Shown: piece by piece, positions 19,619 to 27,299 of the stretch
Layout: each line of letters begins with the position of its first letter
How positions within the stretch are numbered: position 1 is the stretch's first letter
Translations under genes and position numbers: made by a program
Notes under the pieces: generated by a model
The model's input: the letters and a program-made list of their open reading frames with translations, nothing else
What the model was told of the DNA's origin: nothing
Databases searched by the model: none
Origin: Polyangiaceae bacterium UTPRO1
GTDB lineage: Bacteria; Desulfobacterota; Binatia; UTPRO1
Assembly: GCA_002050235.1 (NCBI GenBank)
Contig: MWST01000005.1
Location: forward strand, 1 to 47,105
Length of the DNA stretch: 47,105 nt
Reading direction: 5' to 3'

Positions 19619-19647
19619 TTGATACGGGAGCGTCGTCCACGTGTCAA
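19619..19647 (-). promoter_or_regulatory. Sigma-70 promoter of the apbE operon
   Basis: Minus strand: perfect -35 TTGACA (19647-19642), 17-base spacer, -10 TATCAA (19624-19619). Transcription should begin near 19612, some 12 bases before the apbE ATG, and the Fur box follows at once. Confidence 0.7.
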
Positions 19648-19725
19648 GAGCGCGCCTCCCCGGAACCCGACCCCCGGCCGCCGACGCGCCTTCCCGTGCC
19701 TCCCAGCCGACCCGTCCCCCGCCGC

Positions 19726-20238
19726 TCAGGTGCGGGAAACGCGCGACTCTCGCTTCGCCGCCGCGTGCGGCGTCCGACCGCTCCGACATTCGGCGCAAAG
19801 GCCGTAGAGCTCCATCTTGTGGCGGGTGATCACGAAGCCCAGCCTCGCCGCGATCTGCTCCTGCAAACGCTCGATGGCGTCGTTCGCGAACTCGACGATG
19901 CGGCCGCAGCGCTCGCATATGAGGTGGTCGTGATGGTGCTCCTCCTCGACATTCTCGAAGCGGGCCTCGCCGTCATGGAAGTGGCGCTCCGCCGCGAGTC
20001 CGCATTCGCGCAAGAGCCTCACGGTGCGGTAGACCGTCGCGTACCCGACCCGCGGGTTGACCCGCTTCACCTCGCGATAGAGCTCCTCGACGCTTATGTG
20101 CTGGTCGTTGGCAAAGAACACGCGCGCGATATCGTCGCGCTGCGAGGTCGACTTGAGCGAACGCTCGCGCAGTGCGTCTTTGAACGCAGCGAAACGCTGC
20201 GCCTGCGTGCGGTGGCTCACGGCCGTCGACGAGCCCAT
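19726..20238 (-). CDS. fur: Fur family transcriptional regulator
   Basis: 170 residues. Winged helix with the recognition region YATVYRTVRLLRECGL, then the metal-sensing segment HFHDGEARFENVEEEHHHDH and zinc cysteines CERC and CAEC. Sequence fits Fur best, but Zur or PerR cannot be excluded without alignment. ATG 20238 is used; a longer upstream frame overlaps the neighbouring small gene. It is followed on the same strand by the Fur-boxed apbE operon, which it probably controls. Confidence 0.88.
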   Translation of the reverse strand: MGSSTAVSHRTQAQRFAAFKDALRERSLKSTSQRDDIARVFFANDQHISVEELYREVKRVNPRVGYATVYRTVRLLRECGLAAERHFHDGEARFENVEEEHHHDHLICERCGRIVEFANDAIERLQEQIAARLGFVITRHKMELYGLCAECRSGRTPHAAAKRESRVSRT

Positions 20239-20264
20239 GGAAACCGAACCCGGCGCCGGCGCCG

Positions 20265-20576
20265 TCAGACCTCCGCCATGGCCGCCGGCGGCGGCTTGCG
20301 CGCCCCGATCAACGCGCGCAGCGCCGGAGACAGAAACACCCGTTCGATGTCCCGATCGGCGAGCGCGGCGCACAGAACCTCGACGCGCTCCGGACCCGAA
20401 AGCTTGCGATCCATGAGGATGACGTCCCGCTCGCCGACCCGGCACACGCCGCTGCGCGGCCGATAGCCCACTTCCCGCAACAACTCCTCCTCGCGGACCT
20501 CGAAGCCGAGCTCGCGCGCCGCCCGTGTAAGATCCTCGATCATTGCCGCCACCGTCGCCGATACCTTTCGCTTCAC
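20265..20576 (-). CDS. Small hypothetical protein upstream of fur
   Basis: 103 residues from GTG 20576, or 92 from ATG 20543 (MIEDLTRAARELGFEV). I do not recognise the family. It is soluble, with CRVGERDVILMDRKLSGPERVEVLCAAL in the middle when read in two parts, two cysteines and a C-terminal helix (FLSPALRALIG). It lies 26 bases before fur on the same strand, so both are probably on one transcript, and diverges from usp with only 37 bases between. Coding character is good; function unknown. Confidence 0.65.
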   Translation of the reverse strand: MKRKVSATVAAMIEDLTRAARELGFEVREEELLREVGYRPRSGVCRVGERDVILMDRKLSGPERVEVLCAALADRDIERVFLSPALRALIGARKPPPAAMAEV

Positions 20577-20613
20577 GAAGCGGGATCATAGTGGTAAAGG
20601 CCGGTCAGAGTCC

Positions 20614-21453
20614 ATGATCAAGAGCATTCTTGCGACGCTGGACGGCTCCGAGCACTCGCAGACCGCCGCCCGATACGCGATCTGGTTGGCAACGCGACTG
20701 CGGGCCACGGTCGTCGGCATGCACGTCGTCGACGTCGTCTCGATCGAGGGCTCGGGCGCGTTCCTCCACGACGTCTCGGGTTCGCTCGGCTTCGAGCCCT
20801 ATCTCGATTTCTCCTCGAAGATGCGCGAGGTGCTCTACGAGCGCGGCCGCGTCATTCTCGAACAGTTCGAGGCGTCGTGCAGAGAGCACGGCCTGCGCGC
20901 CGATACGCATATCGCGAGCGGCATCGTTGCCAACGAAATCTGCGAGCAGGCGCGCACGGCGGACCTGGTCGTCGTCGGCCACCGCGGCGTGAACGAGCGC
21001 TTCTCGACCGGACTCCTCGGCAGCACCACCGAGAGCGTCACCCGCAAGTGTCCGAAGCCGGTCCTGGTGTCGCCTGTCGAGTTCCGGGAGATCCGCCGGC
21101 CGCTCCTCGCGTACGATGGCAGCCAACGTGCCGCCGCCGCCATGCACGAGGCGGCCGAGCTGGCAACGGCTCTCCGCCTGCCGCTCAGCGTGCTGCACGT
21201 CGGCAAGGGGCCGGCGGCCGACCGCATCGTCGACGAGGCGCGCCGCTACCTCGCGAGCCACGAGGTCGAGGCCGATCTCGCGATCCGCCCCGGGCACGCC
21301 AACGAGGTTATCCTCGAGGTCATGGCCGAGGGCGACCATGACCTCCTCGTGATCGGCGCCTACGGCCACAGCCGGATCATCGAGATGGTGCTCGGCAGCA
21401 CGACCGAGTACGTACTGCGCAAAGCGACCGCACCCGTCTTCCTGTGCCGGTGA
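20614..21453 (+). CDS. Tandem universal stress protein (two UspA domains)
   Basis: 279 residues with two Usp folds, about 1-150 and 155-279. The first begins IKSILATLDGSEHS and has the ATP-binding motif GHRGVNERFSTGLLGSTTE; the second has LLAYDGSQRA and GAYGHSRIIEMVLGSTTEY. Both keep G-2x-G-9x-G(S/T), so nucleotide binding is likely. Usp proteins respond to stress and energy limitation; partners are unknown. It stands alone, divergent from the fur-side genes, with a strong hairpin after the stop. Confidence 0.9.
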   Translation: MIKSILATLDGSEHSQTAARYAIWLATRLRATVVGMHVVDVVSIEGSGAFLHDVSGSLGFEPYLDFSSKMREVLYERGRVILEQFEASCREHGLRADTHIASGIVANEICEQARTADLVVVGHRGVNERFSTGLLGSTTESVTRKCPKPVLVSPVEFREIRRPLLAYDGSQRAAAAMHEAAELATALRLPLSVLHVGKGPAADRIVDEARRYLASHEVEADLAIRPGHANEVILEVMAEGDHDLLVIGAYGHSRIIEMVLGSTTEYVLRKATAPVFLCR

Positions 21454-21480
21454 GGGCGACGCCCCGGCGCTGAAACACGA

Positions 21481-21512
21481 AGGGCTCGCGGCCGTCCGTG
21501 GCCGCGAGCCCT
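21481..21512. terminator. Bidirectional hairpin terminator between usp and DUF1329 gene
   Basis: A perfect 13-bp inverted repeat (21481-21493 with 21500-21512) around a 6-base loop, between two convergent genes. No T tract on either side, as often in GC-rich genomes. Confidence 0.6.
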
Positions 21513-21552
21513 CGTCACGTTCGAGCCCGAGAACGAGCCCGGGTCGCTCGCC

Positions 21553-22818
21553 TCAGCTGCCGGAGCTGATGAGCTCGGCGATGGTGAACTTCTCCTCGGT
21601 CGACCCCGCCTTGTCTCCCTGCGACCAGTACCAGCCGGGCTCGCCCGGGAAGCGATGGCTCGGCAGCGCCGCCTTGGTGGCGTGCTGGAGCTGCATGTCG
21701 ACCATGACGATGCACGGCGTCATCGTGGTCTCCTCTTCGTACTTCATCGCCGCTCCCGGGAAAGCCTCTTTCCGATGCGTGAAGTTGTTGATCCAGATCT
21801 TCCACAGCTGCCCGGCGCGGTCGTACATGTCCGTGAACGGCACCTCGTAGGCTTCCTTGTCGATGTAGAGGACGCGCTTCGAGTACGCGTACTGCGGCAG
21901 CTTCGAGATCCCCTCGATGACCCAGACCTTCCGCTTCTCCCACTCGCCGTCGAACGACCAGTCGATCGCGCCCTCGTTCCACTTCACCGGGAAATGAGTG
22001 GTGTGGAACGCGCCCAGGACCTCCTTCTCGCCGAGGAACTTCCAGTCGGCCCAGGCGATCTGGCCGGCGTAGCCGCCGTAGCTGTCCTGGTCGGTGTCCT
22101 GGCCGAAGAGCGCGTCCGAGCGCTGCGCCGTCGAGAGCCGGCGCACTCGCCGGAGCGACGGCAGGTAGAGCCAGCTGTCGTCCTGCTTCGCGGGGTCGAA
22201 GTAGCGGTAGTACGTGAACCCGACGCCCTTCAGGTCGAACGGCTCGATCAGCGGATGGAGGGTCTCCTTGAACTCGAATTTCTCGGTGTTCGGGATCTCC
22301 GGCTTCGGATCGACGTAGAGCCGGCCGACGTAGCGCAGCCGGCGGAAGTGGTCGACCAGGAAGTGGCGCTCGACCTGCAGCGGCCGTTCGTCGGAAATCG
22401 GGCCGGTGTCGGCGTCGAAGTTCCGCAAATCGAGATCGTCCTCGAAGCCCGGGCGGAAGTTGAAGTTCCACATGATCTTGTTGGCGACGTACTGCTCGGA
22501 GGTTTCGAACTTCGGGAACGGCTGGCCGGCAACGTAGTTCTCGAGGCCCTGTCCTCCGGGACCGAGCTTCACCTGCGCCGAAAACTTCTCGGTCGCCTCC
22601 TTGTAGGCCTTCTTCCAGGAGATCGGCTTGGTCTCGACGATCTTCAGCGGCCAGCCCTTCTGCACGCACCAGTACATGCCCGGCGACACGAGGTCCTTCA
22701 CCTTCTCGGCATTCGCCTTCGTGATGACGTCGCCGGGAGCGACCTGGGCGGCGGTGGGGCCGGTCCACAACAGGGCCAGCACGGCTACGGCGAGCGAGCT
22801 GCGCGAGAAATTCCGCAT
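21553..22818 (-). CDS. DUF1329 family exported protein
   Basis: 421 residues with a Sec signal (MRNFSRSSLAVAVLALLWTG, cleaved near AQVA) and no lipobox. The mature part matches the DUF1329 style: NAEKVKDLVSPG, a long beta-rich region with KVWVIEGISKLPQYAYSKR and YIDKEAYEVPFTDMYDRAGQ-type strands. DUF1329 proteins are thought to be LolA/LolB-like lipid or hydrophobic-substrate carriers of the envelope and occur near hydrocarbon or steroid degradation genes; function is not settled. AAAGGA lies six bases before the ATG. It stands alone. Confidence 0.85.
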   Translation of the reverse strand: MRNFSRSSLAVAVLALLWTGPTAAQVAPGDVITKANAEKVKDLVSPGMYWCVQKGWPLKIVETKPISWKKAYKEATEKFSAQVKLGPGGQGLENYVAGQPFPKFETSEQYVANKIMWNFNFRPGFEDDLDLRNFDADTGPISDERPLQVERHFLVDHFRRLRYVGRLYVDPKPEIPNTEKFEFKETLHPLIEPFDLKGVGFTYYRYFDPAKQDDSWLYLPSLRRVRRLSTAQRSDALFGQDTDQDSYGGYAGQIAWADWKFLGEKEVLGAFHTTHFPVKWNEGAIDWSFDGEWEKRKVWVIEGISKLPQYAYSKRVLYIDKEAYEVPFTDMYDRAGQLWKIWINNFTHRKEAFPGAAMKYEEETTMTPCIVMVDMQLQHATKAALPSHRFPGEPGWYWSQGDKAGSTEEKFTIAELISSGS

Positions 22819-22895
22819 GGAATGTCCTTTCTCTGATTACGAAGACCACACGGCGCGTCGATGAGGGGCGCGCAAGAGCAGCCGAATCGGGCCCT

Positions 22896-22925
22896 CAGAT
22901 ACGCTGCGCTCAGTTTCCGTGTCAA
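22896..22925 (-). promoter_or_regulatory. Candidate promoter of the DUF1329 gene
   Basis: Minus strand TTGACA (22925-22920), 18-base spacer, TATCTG (22901-22896). A perfect -35 with a poor -10; leader would be about 70 bases. Confidence 0.4.
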
Positions 22926-22947
22926 ACGCGAGCGCCACGCAGCCGAA

Positions 22948-23601
22948 TCAACCGGCGACGTCGCCGCCGCGCGAGGAGTCCGTCTCGTCGCTCCGCAGCC
23001 GCGCCAGCCGCTCTTCGAGCTTCTTGATCGAGCGCTCGATGCGCTGCACCTCGTGCTGCACGACCGGATGATTGGCGATGCGGCCGACGGAGGATTTGAT
23101 GCGCTCGTCGATCGAGCGCTGGAGCGCCTCGAGGCGCCGTTGGGGCGCGGCGATGAGCTCGTCGAAGAAGCCCTTGCCGTGCCCGGTCGCGGTTCCGGGG
23201 CTCGCCGGCGCGGCACCGGGGGCGGCGTGCTCGCCGGCGGACCCGGAGACGATCTCCTGCATGCGCCGGCCCGCCTTCTCCCCGATCGTGCCGATGACCT
23301 CGACGCCCTTCTCCACCCGGTTGCGCAGCTGGGCGAGAGTATCCTCGCCGTGCTGCACCAGCTCGCGCAAGAGCCCCAGCGAGATCAGGCTCGAGCGCCG
23401 CTTCTCCTCCTCGAGGATGATCTGCGCGAACGTGATCGCCGTCAGGTCATCGCCGTTCTCGTTGTCGACCACTTTGACGTCGTTTCCGGAGCGAACGAGG
23501 CGTGCGATCTCGTCGAGGGTGATGTACCGACTCTCCGAGGTGTCGTAGAGCTTGCGGTTACCGTAGCGTTTGATCAATCGAAAGGGGGTCGCTTGGCTCA
23601 T
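22948..23601 (-). CDS. PhaR-like polyhydroxyalkanoate synthesis regulator
   Basis: 217 residues. The N-terminal 60 match the PHB accumulation regulator DNA-binding domain (RLIKRYGNRKLYDTSESRYI, then TLDEIARLVRSG). The middle segment (DLTAITFAQIILEEEKR) is the usual second block. The C-terminal half is an Ala/Pro linker and a long coiled coil (about 160-210, RRLEALQRSIDERIKSS). PhaR binds both phasin promoters and PHA granules. No pha genes are in the window, so its targets are elsewhere. It starts 12 bases after the yjbQ stop and may share its message. Confidence 0.88.
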   Translation of the reverse strand: MSQATPFRLIKRYGNRKLYDTSESRYITLDEIARLVRSGNDVKVVDNENGDDLTAITFAQIILEEEKRRSSLISLGLLRELVQHGEDTLAQLRNRVEKGVEVIGTIGEKAGRRMQEIVSGSAGEHAAPGAAPASPGTATGHGKGFFDELIAAPQRRLEALQRSIDERIKSSVGRIANHPVVQHEVQRIERSIKKLEERLARLRSDETDSSRGGDVAG

Positions 23602-23613
23602 CGTCGAGACTCC

Positions 23614-24030
23614 TTACTCGGCCATGATCCGCATGAGCACGGTGCGCGAACGTGGACCGTCGAATTCACAGAGGTAGATTGCTTGCCACGTCCCGAGCAC
23701 GAGCTTGCCGTTCTCGACCAGGATGCTCTGCGACACCCCGACCAGGGTCGAGAGGATGTGCGCCGCGGCGTTGCCGGCGGCGTGCAGATAGTCGTCGCGG
23801 ACGGGAATCGTCTTCAGCAGTTCGCGGATCATGTCTTTGCGGACGTTGGGATCGGCATTCTCGTTGATGGTGACGGCGGCGGTCGTATGCGGGACGAAAA
23901 CGTGGCACATCCCACGCATGATCCCCGATTCCTTGACGATTCGACGGATGCCCGAGGTCACGTCGATCATCTCCATCTGCGACTCGGTCTCGACCTTGAG
24001 CCTGTGCACGGGATTGACGCGCAGTACCAT
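23614..24030 (-). CDS. YjbQ/UPF0047 family protein
   Basis: 138 residues. Typical UPF0047 motifs: VTSGIRRIVKESGI, VFVPHTTAAVTINENADPNV, HILSTLVG and LGTWQAIYLCEFDGPR. Family members can have a secondary thiamine-phosphate synthase activity; the physiological role is unknown. ATG 24030 is used; it diverges from the nitrilase-like gene with 55 bases between them and precedes the PhaR-like gene by 12 bases. Confidence 0.9.
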   Translation of the reverse strand: MVLRVNPVHRLKVETESQMEMIDVTSGIRRIVKESGIMRGMCHVFVPHTTAAVTINENADPNVRKDMIRELLKTIPVRDDYLHAAGNAAAHILSTLVGVSQSILVENGKLVLGTWQAIYLCEFDGPRSRTVLMRIMAE

Positions 24031-24085
24031 ACGCCGCAACGCGTGATCAAGTTGCCGTCCCGTCGCGACGTCGGAGCTCGCCGCC

Positions 24086-24898
24086 GTGCGTAATCCGGTC
24101 GTCGCCGCGATACAGATGGAGAGCGGCCCCGACCTCGCCGCCAACCTCGCGCGCGCCCGTGCCCTGGTCGTCGCCGCCGCCGCACGTGGCGCGCGTCTCG
24201 TGGTGCTGCCGGAAGTGTTCGCGTGGCGCGGCGGCGGCGACGCCGAGCCCGACGTCGCCTCGTCGATCCCGGGCCCGGTGAGCGAGTTCCTCTGTAGCCT
24301 CGCCGCCGAGGTCGGCGTGACGCTCGTCGGCGGTTCGTTCCTCGAGCGCTCGGATGTACCCGGACGCTCCTTCAACACCTCGATCCTCGTCGATCCGGAT
24401 GGCTCGATCCGTGCGATCTACCGCAAGCTGCACCTCTTCGACGTCGACCTGCCCGGCCGGGTGACGGTGCGCGAATCCGACGTCCGCGTTCCCGGGCGCG
24501 AGGTAGTGACGGCCGCAACCGCGCTCGGGACCGTCGGCTTGAGCATCTGCTACGATCTACGCTTCCCTGAGCTCTTCCGCCGCCTGGCGCTCGCGGGCGC
24601 GACCATCGTCACCATCCCATCGGCCTTCACGGCCTACACCGGCGCGGCCCACTGGGAGCCCTTGCTTCGCGCCCGCGCGATCGAGAATCAGGTGTTCGTG
24701 ATCGCCCCGAACCAGACCGGAACGAGCCCGCACGGCTTCCGCGACTATGGGCATTCGATGATCGTCGACCCGTGGGGCACCGTCCTCGCGCGCGCCGGCG
24801 ACGGCGAGGCGCTCGTGACCGCGGCACTCGACCTCGATCTCCTGGCGCGCGTCCGGCGCGAGATGCCGTGCCTCCGGCACGCGCGGCTGCTGTCGTGA
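24086..24898 (+). CDS. Nitrilase-superfamily amidase, Nit1-like
   Basis: 270 residues. Complete catalytic triad: E43 in LPEVF, K114 in YRKLHLF and C155 in SICYDLRFPELFR. This set with YRKLHLFDVDLPG is typical of Nit1/deaminated glutathione amidase and omega-amidase relatives, which remove toxic deaminated glutathione or alpha-keto amides. Starts at GTG 24086. Its stop overlaps the moeA start (GTGA), so they are likely coupled, though no functional link is obvious. Confidence 0.88.
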   Translation: MRNPVVAAIQMESGPDLAANLARARALVVAAAARGARLVVLPEVFAWRGGGDAEPDVASSIPGPVSEFLCSLAAEVGVTLVGGSFLERSDVPGRSFNTSILVDPDGSIRAIYRKLHLFDVDLPGRVTVRESDVRVPGREVVTAATALGTVGLSICYDLRFPELFRRLALAGATIVTIPSAFTAYTGAAHWEPLLRARAIENQVFVIAPNQTGTSPHGFRDYGHSMIVDPWGTVLARAGDGEALVTAALDLDLLARVRREMPCLRHARLLS

Positions 24899-26181
24899 GC
24901 GCGCGCCGCCGCCGTTTCGCCGCACCCGATCCGCATACCGGCGGTCCGAGCCGATTTCCGCTGGTGACGGTCACCGAAGCGCTGGCGGCGCTGCAGAGCT
25001 TCCGCGCCGTGGAGGCCGAACGCATCCCGACGGCCGAGGCCAGCGGGCGAGTCCTCGCTCGCGACGTGCGCACCACCCTCGACCTGCCCCACTTCGCCCG
25101 GTCCTACATGGACGGGTTCGCGGTCCGGGCCCGCGACACGACGGACGCGAGCGTGCAGCACCCCCGGCGCCTCGCGATCGTCGGCAGCGTCGATATGGGT
25201 CGCCGGGTCGATGTCCGCCTCGGTCGCGGCGAGTGCATGCGCATCCCTACGGGAGGCATGCTGCCGCGAGGCGCCGACGCCGTCGTCATGGTGGAGCACA
25301 CGCGCGAGAGCGCCGCCGGGGCGGTCGATATCGAGCGCGCCGCCGTCACCGGACAGCACGTCATGCGGCGCGGGGAGGACGCGCGCAAAGGCGTGCGCAT
25401 CTTCGCTCGCGGGCATCGCCTGCGCCCGGCGGACGTCGGCGCCCTCTCCGGCATCGGGCTCGACCGCGTCCAGGTCGTGCGCCGACCGCGGGTAGCCGTG
25501 CTCGCGACCGGAGACGAGATCGTACCTCCCGAGGTGACCCCGCGCCCCGGACAGGTCCGCAACGTCAATCAGTATGCGCTCCGCGCGCTCATCGCCGCGG
25601 CCGGCTGCGAACCTCTCGACTTCGGCATCCTCCCCGATCGCGAGGCCGTGATCCGCCAGGCGATGCGGCGGGCATTGGCCAAGGCCGATGCGGTGCTGGT
25701 GTCGGGCGGCAGCTCGGTCGGCGCCAAGGATCTCACCCCGGCCGTAGTCGCCGCGATGCCGCACGCCCACATCCGCGTGCACGGGATCCGCATCCGGCCG
25801 GGGAAGCCGACGCTCATCGCTCGGGCGGCGGGGAAGCCGGTCATCGGGCTTCCCGGCAACCCGACCTCGGCGCTCGTGATCTTCCACGTCCTGGCGCTGC
25901 CGTTGCTGCGCCTGCTCGGCGGCGAACCGCGCGCTGCAGCGTTCGTACCGCGCCGCACCGTCAGGGCGGAGCTCGGGGCGGCGGTCGCATCGGTCGTCGG
26001 GCGCGAGGACTGGATCCGGGTGGCGCTGACGACCCGCGCCGACGGCGCCGTCGTCGCGACACCCGTCGCCGGCGGCTCCGGCGACATCGTCGGCTTCGTG
26101 CGCGCCGACGGCCTCGTGCGCATCGGAGCTGCCGCAGCGGGCCTCGCCCGGGGCGAGCAGGCGACGGTCACCCTGATCTGA
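24895..26181 (+). CDS. moeA: Molybdopterin molybdenumtransferase
   Basis: 428 residues, normal for MoeA, which inserts molybdate into adenylated molybdopterin. Visible: RSYMDGFAVRA, RIPTGGMLPRGADAVVMVE, LATGDEIV, VSGGSSVGAKD and LPGNPTSALVIF. The start GTG 24895 overlaps the preceding stop. An Arg-rich 20-residue N-terminus precedes the core. No other molybdenum cofactor gene is in the window. Confidence 0.93.
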   Translation: MSARRRRFAAPDPHTGGPSRFPLVTVTEALAALQSFRAVEAERIPTAEASGRVLARDVRTTLDLPHFARSYMDGFAVRARDTTDASVQHPRRLAIVGSVDMGRRVDVRLGRGECMRIPTGGMLPRGADAVVMVEHTRESAAGAVDIERAAVTGQHVMRRGEDARKGVRIFARGHRLRPADVGALSGIGLDRVQVVRRPRVAVLATGDEIVPPEVTPRPGQVRNVNQYALRALIAAAGCEPLDFGILPDREAVIRQAMRRALAKADAVLVSGGSSVGAKDLTPAVVAAMPHAHIRVHGIRIRPGKPTLIARAAGKPVIGLPGNPTSALVIFHVLALPLLRLLGGEPRAAAFVPRRTVRAELGAAVASVVGREDWIRVALTTRADGAVVATPVAGGSGDIVGFVRADGLVRIGAAAAGLARGEQATVTLI

Positions 26182-26273
26182 CCCGGGTGGCGCCGGTTGC
26201 CCGCAGGCACGCTCCAGCGGGGAGCCGTACCCTCGTGGACGGAGCCGCCTCGACTGTGGCAAGAGGCCGCGCC

Positions 26274-26795
26274 ATGGGGCTCCTGGATGCGATCACCGGC
26301 GGTGGCGATCCCGCCGTCACGGCCGGTCAGCAGGCGCCGGATTTCGCGCTTCCCGACGCCAGCGGCACCATCGTGCGCTTGAGCGACTTCCGCGGCAAGA
26401 AAGCCGTCGTCCTCTATTTCTATCCGCAGGACGACACGCCGGGCTGCACCAAGGAGGCCTGCGCGTTCCGCGACAGCTACGAGGACTTCGAGGAGGCCGG
26501 AGCCGAGGTCATCGGCGTCAGCTCCGACGGCAGCACCGCGCACGCAAGATTCGCGGCCAAGTACAAACTGCCGTTCGTGCTGCTATCCGATCGCGGCGGC
26601 GTCGTCCGCAGGCAGTACGGCGTCCCGGCGACGCTCGGTCTCCTGCCCGGGCGGGTGACCTTCGTGATCGACGAGCGCGGAGTCGTGCAGCGCACGTTCA
26701 ACTCCCAGCTGCAGGCAACCAGGCATGTGCGCGAGGCGATCGCGGCGCTCCGCGCGGCCGAGCGTCGCCGACCGACGCCGCCCTCGGGCCCATGA
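26274..26795 (+). CDS. Peroxiredoxin of the BCP/PrxQ type
   Basis: 173 residues. Thiol peroxidase with peroxidatic C58 (DDTPGCTKEAC) and resolving C63 five residues later, the atypical 2-Cys PrxQ arrangement. ARFAAKYKLPFVLLSD and GRVTFVIDERGVVQ are family blocks. ATG 26274 is used with a modest AAGAGG upstream. Its stop overlaps the guaD start (ATGA). Confidence 0.92.
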   Translation: MGLLDAITGGGDPAVTAGQQAPDFALPDASGTIVRLSDFRGKKAVVLYFYPQDDTPGCTKEACAFRDSYEDFEEAGAEVIGVSSDGSTAHARFAAKYKLPFVLLSDRGGVVRRQYGVPATLGLLPGRVTFVIDERGVVQRTFNSQLQATRHVREAIAALRAAERRRPTPPSGP

Positions 26796-27262
26796 CCTCC
26801 GAGGAGCTCATGCGGCGCGCCGTCGCCCGCGCCGAAGAGAACGTGCGCAGCGGCAGCGGCGGCCCGTTCGCCGCGCTCGTCGCCCGCAACGGCGTGATCC
26901 TCGGCGAAGGTGCGAACGAGGTGACGGCCACCAACGATCCGACCGCCCACGCCGAGATCGTCGCCATCCGCGCCGCATGCCGCACCCTCGGATCGTTCCG
27001 GCTCGCCGGCTGCGAGATCTACACGACCTGCGAGCCGTGCCCGATGTGCCTCGGCGCCGTATACTGGGCCCGCCTCGATCGCCTCTACTTCGCCGCCGAC
27101 CGCGCCGACGCCGAGCACGCCGGCTTCGACGACGGCTTCATCTATCGCGAGCTCGCTGCGCCGCCGAATGCCCGTTCCCTACCGATGCTCCGCCTCCTCC
27201 CCGAACCCGCACGCGCCGTTCTCGAGCTCTGGCGCCTGACGCCCGAGAAAGTGCCGTACTGA
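26792..27262 (+). CDS. guaD: Guanine deaminase, GuaD-like cytidine-deaminase fold
   Basis: 156 residues. Zinc site HAE (AHAEIVAIRAA) and CEPCPMC are intact. GFDDGFIYREL and the ending EKVPY resemble Bacillus GuaD (DDSFIYKE and a C-terminal KKEY) rather than tRNA adenosine deaminase TadA. It should convert guanine to xanthine. Starts in an ATGA overlap with the peroxiredoxin gene. TadA is the main alternative. Confidence 0.85.
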   Translation: MTSEELMRRAVARAEENVRSGSGGPFAALVARNGVILGEGANEVTATNDPTAHAEIVAIRAACRTLGSFRLAGCEIYTTCEPCPMCLGAVYWARLDRLYFAADRADAEHAGFDDGFIYRELAAPPNARSLPMLRLLPEPARAVLELWRLTPEKVPY

Positions 27263-27299
27263 GCGCCGCCGGGTGGCGCGCTGCCGGTTGTGTGCCCGC

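Noticed and set aside
26792..27262. tRNA adenosine deaminase TadA
   Set aside because: The HAE and PCxxC zinc motifs are shared, but DDGFIYRE and the C-terminal ending match guanine deaminase GuaD better.
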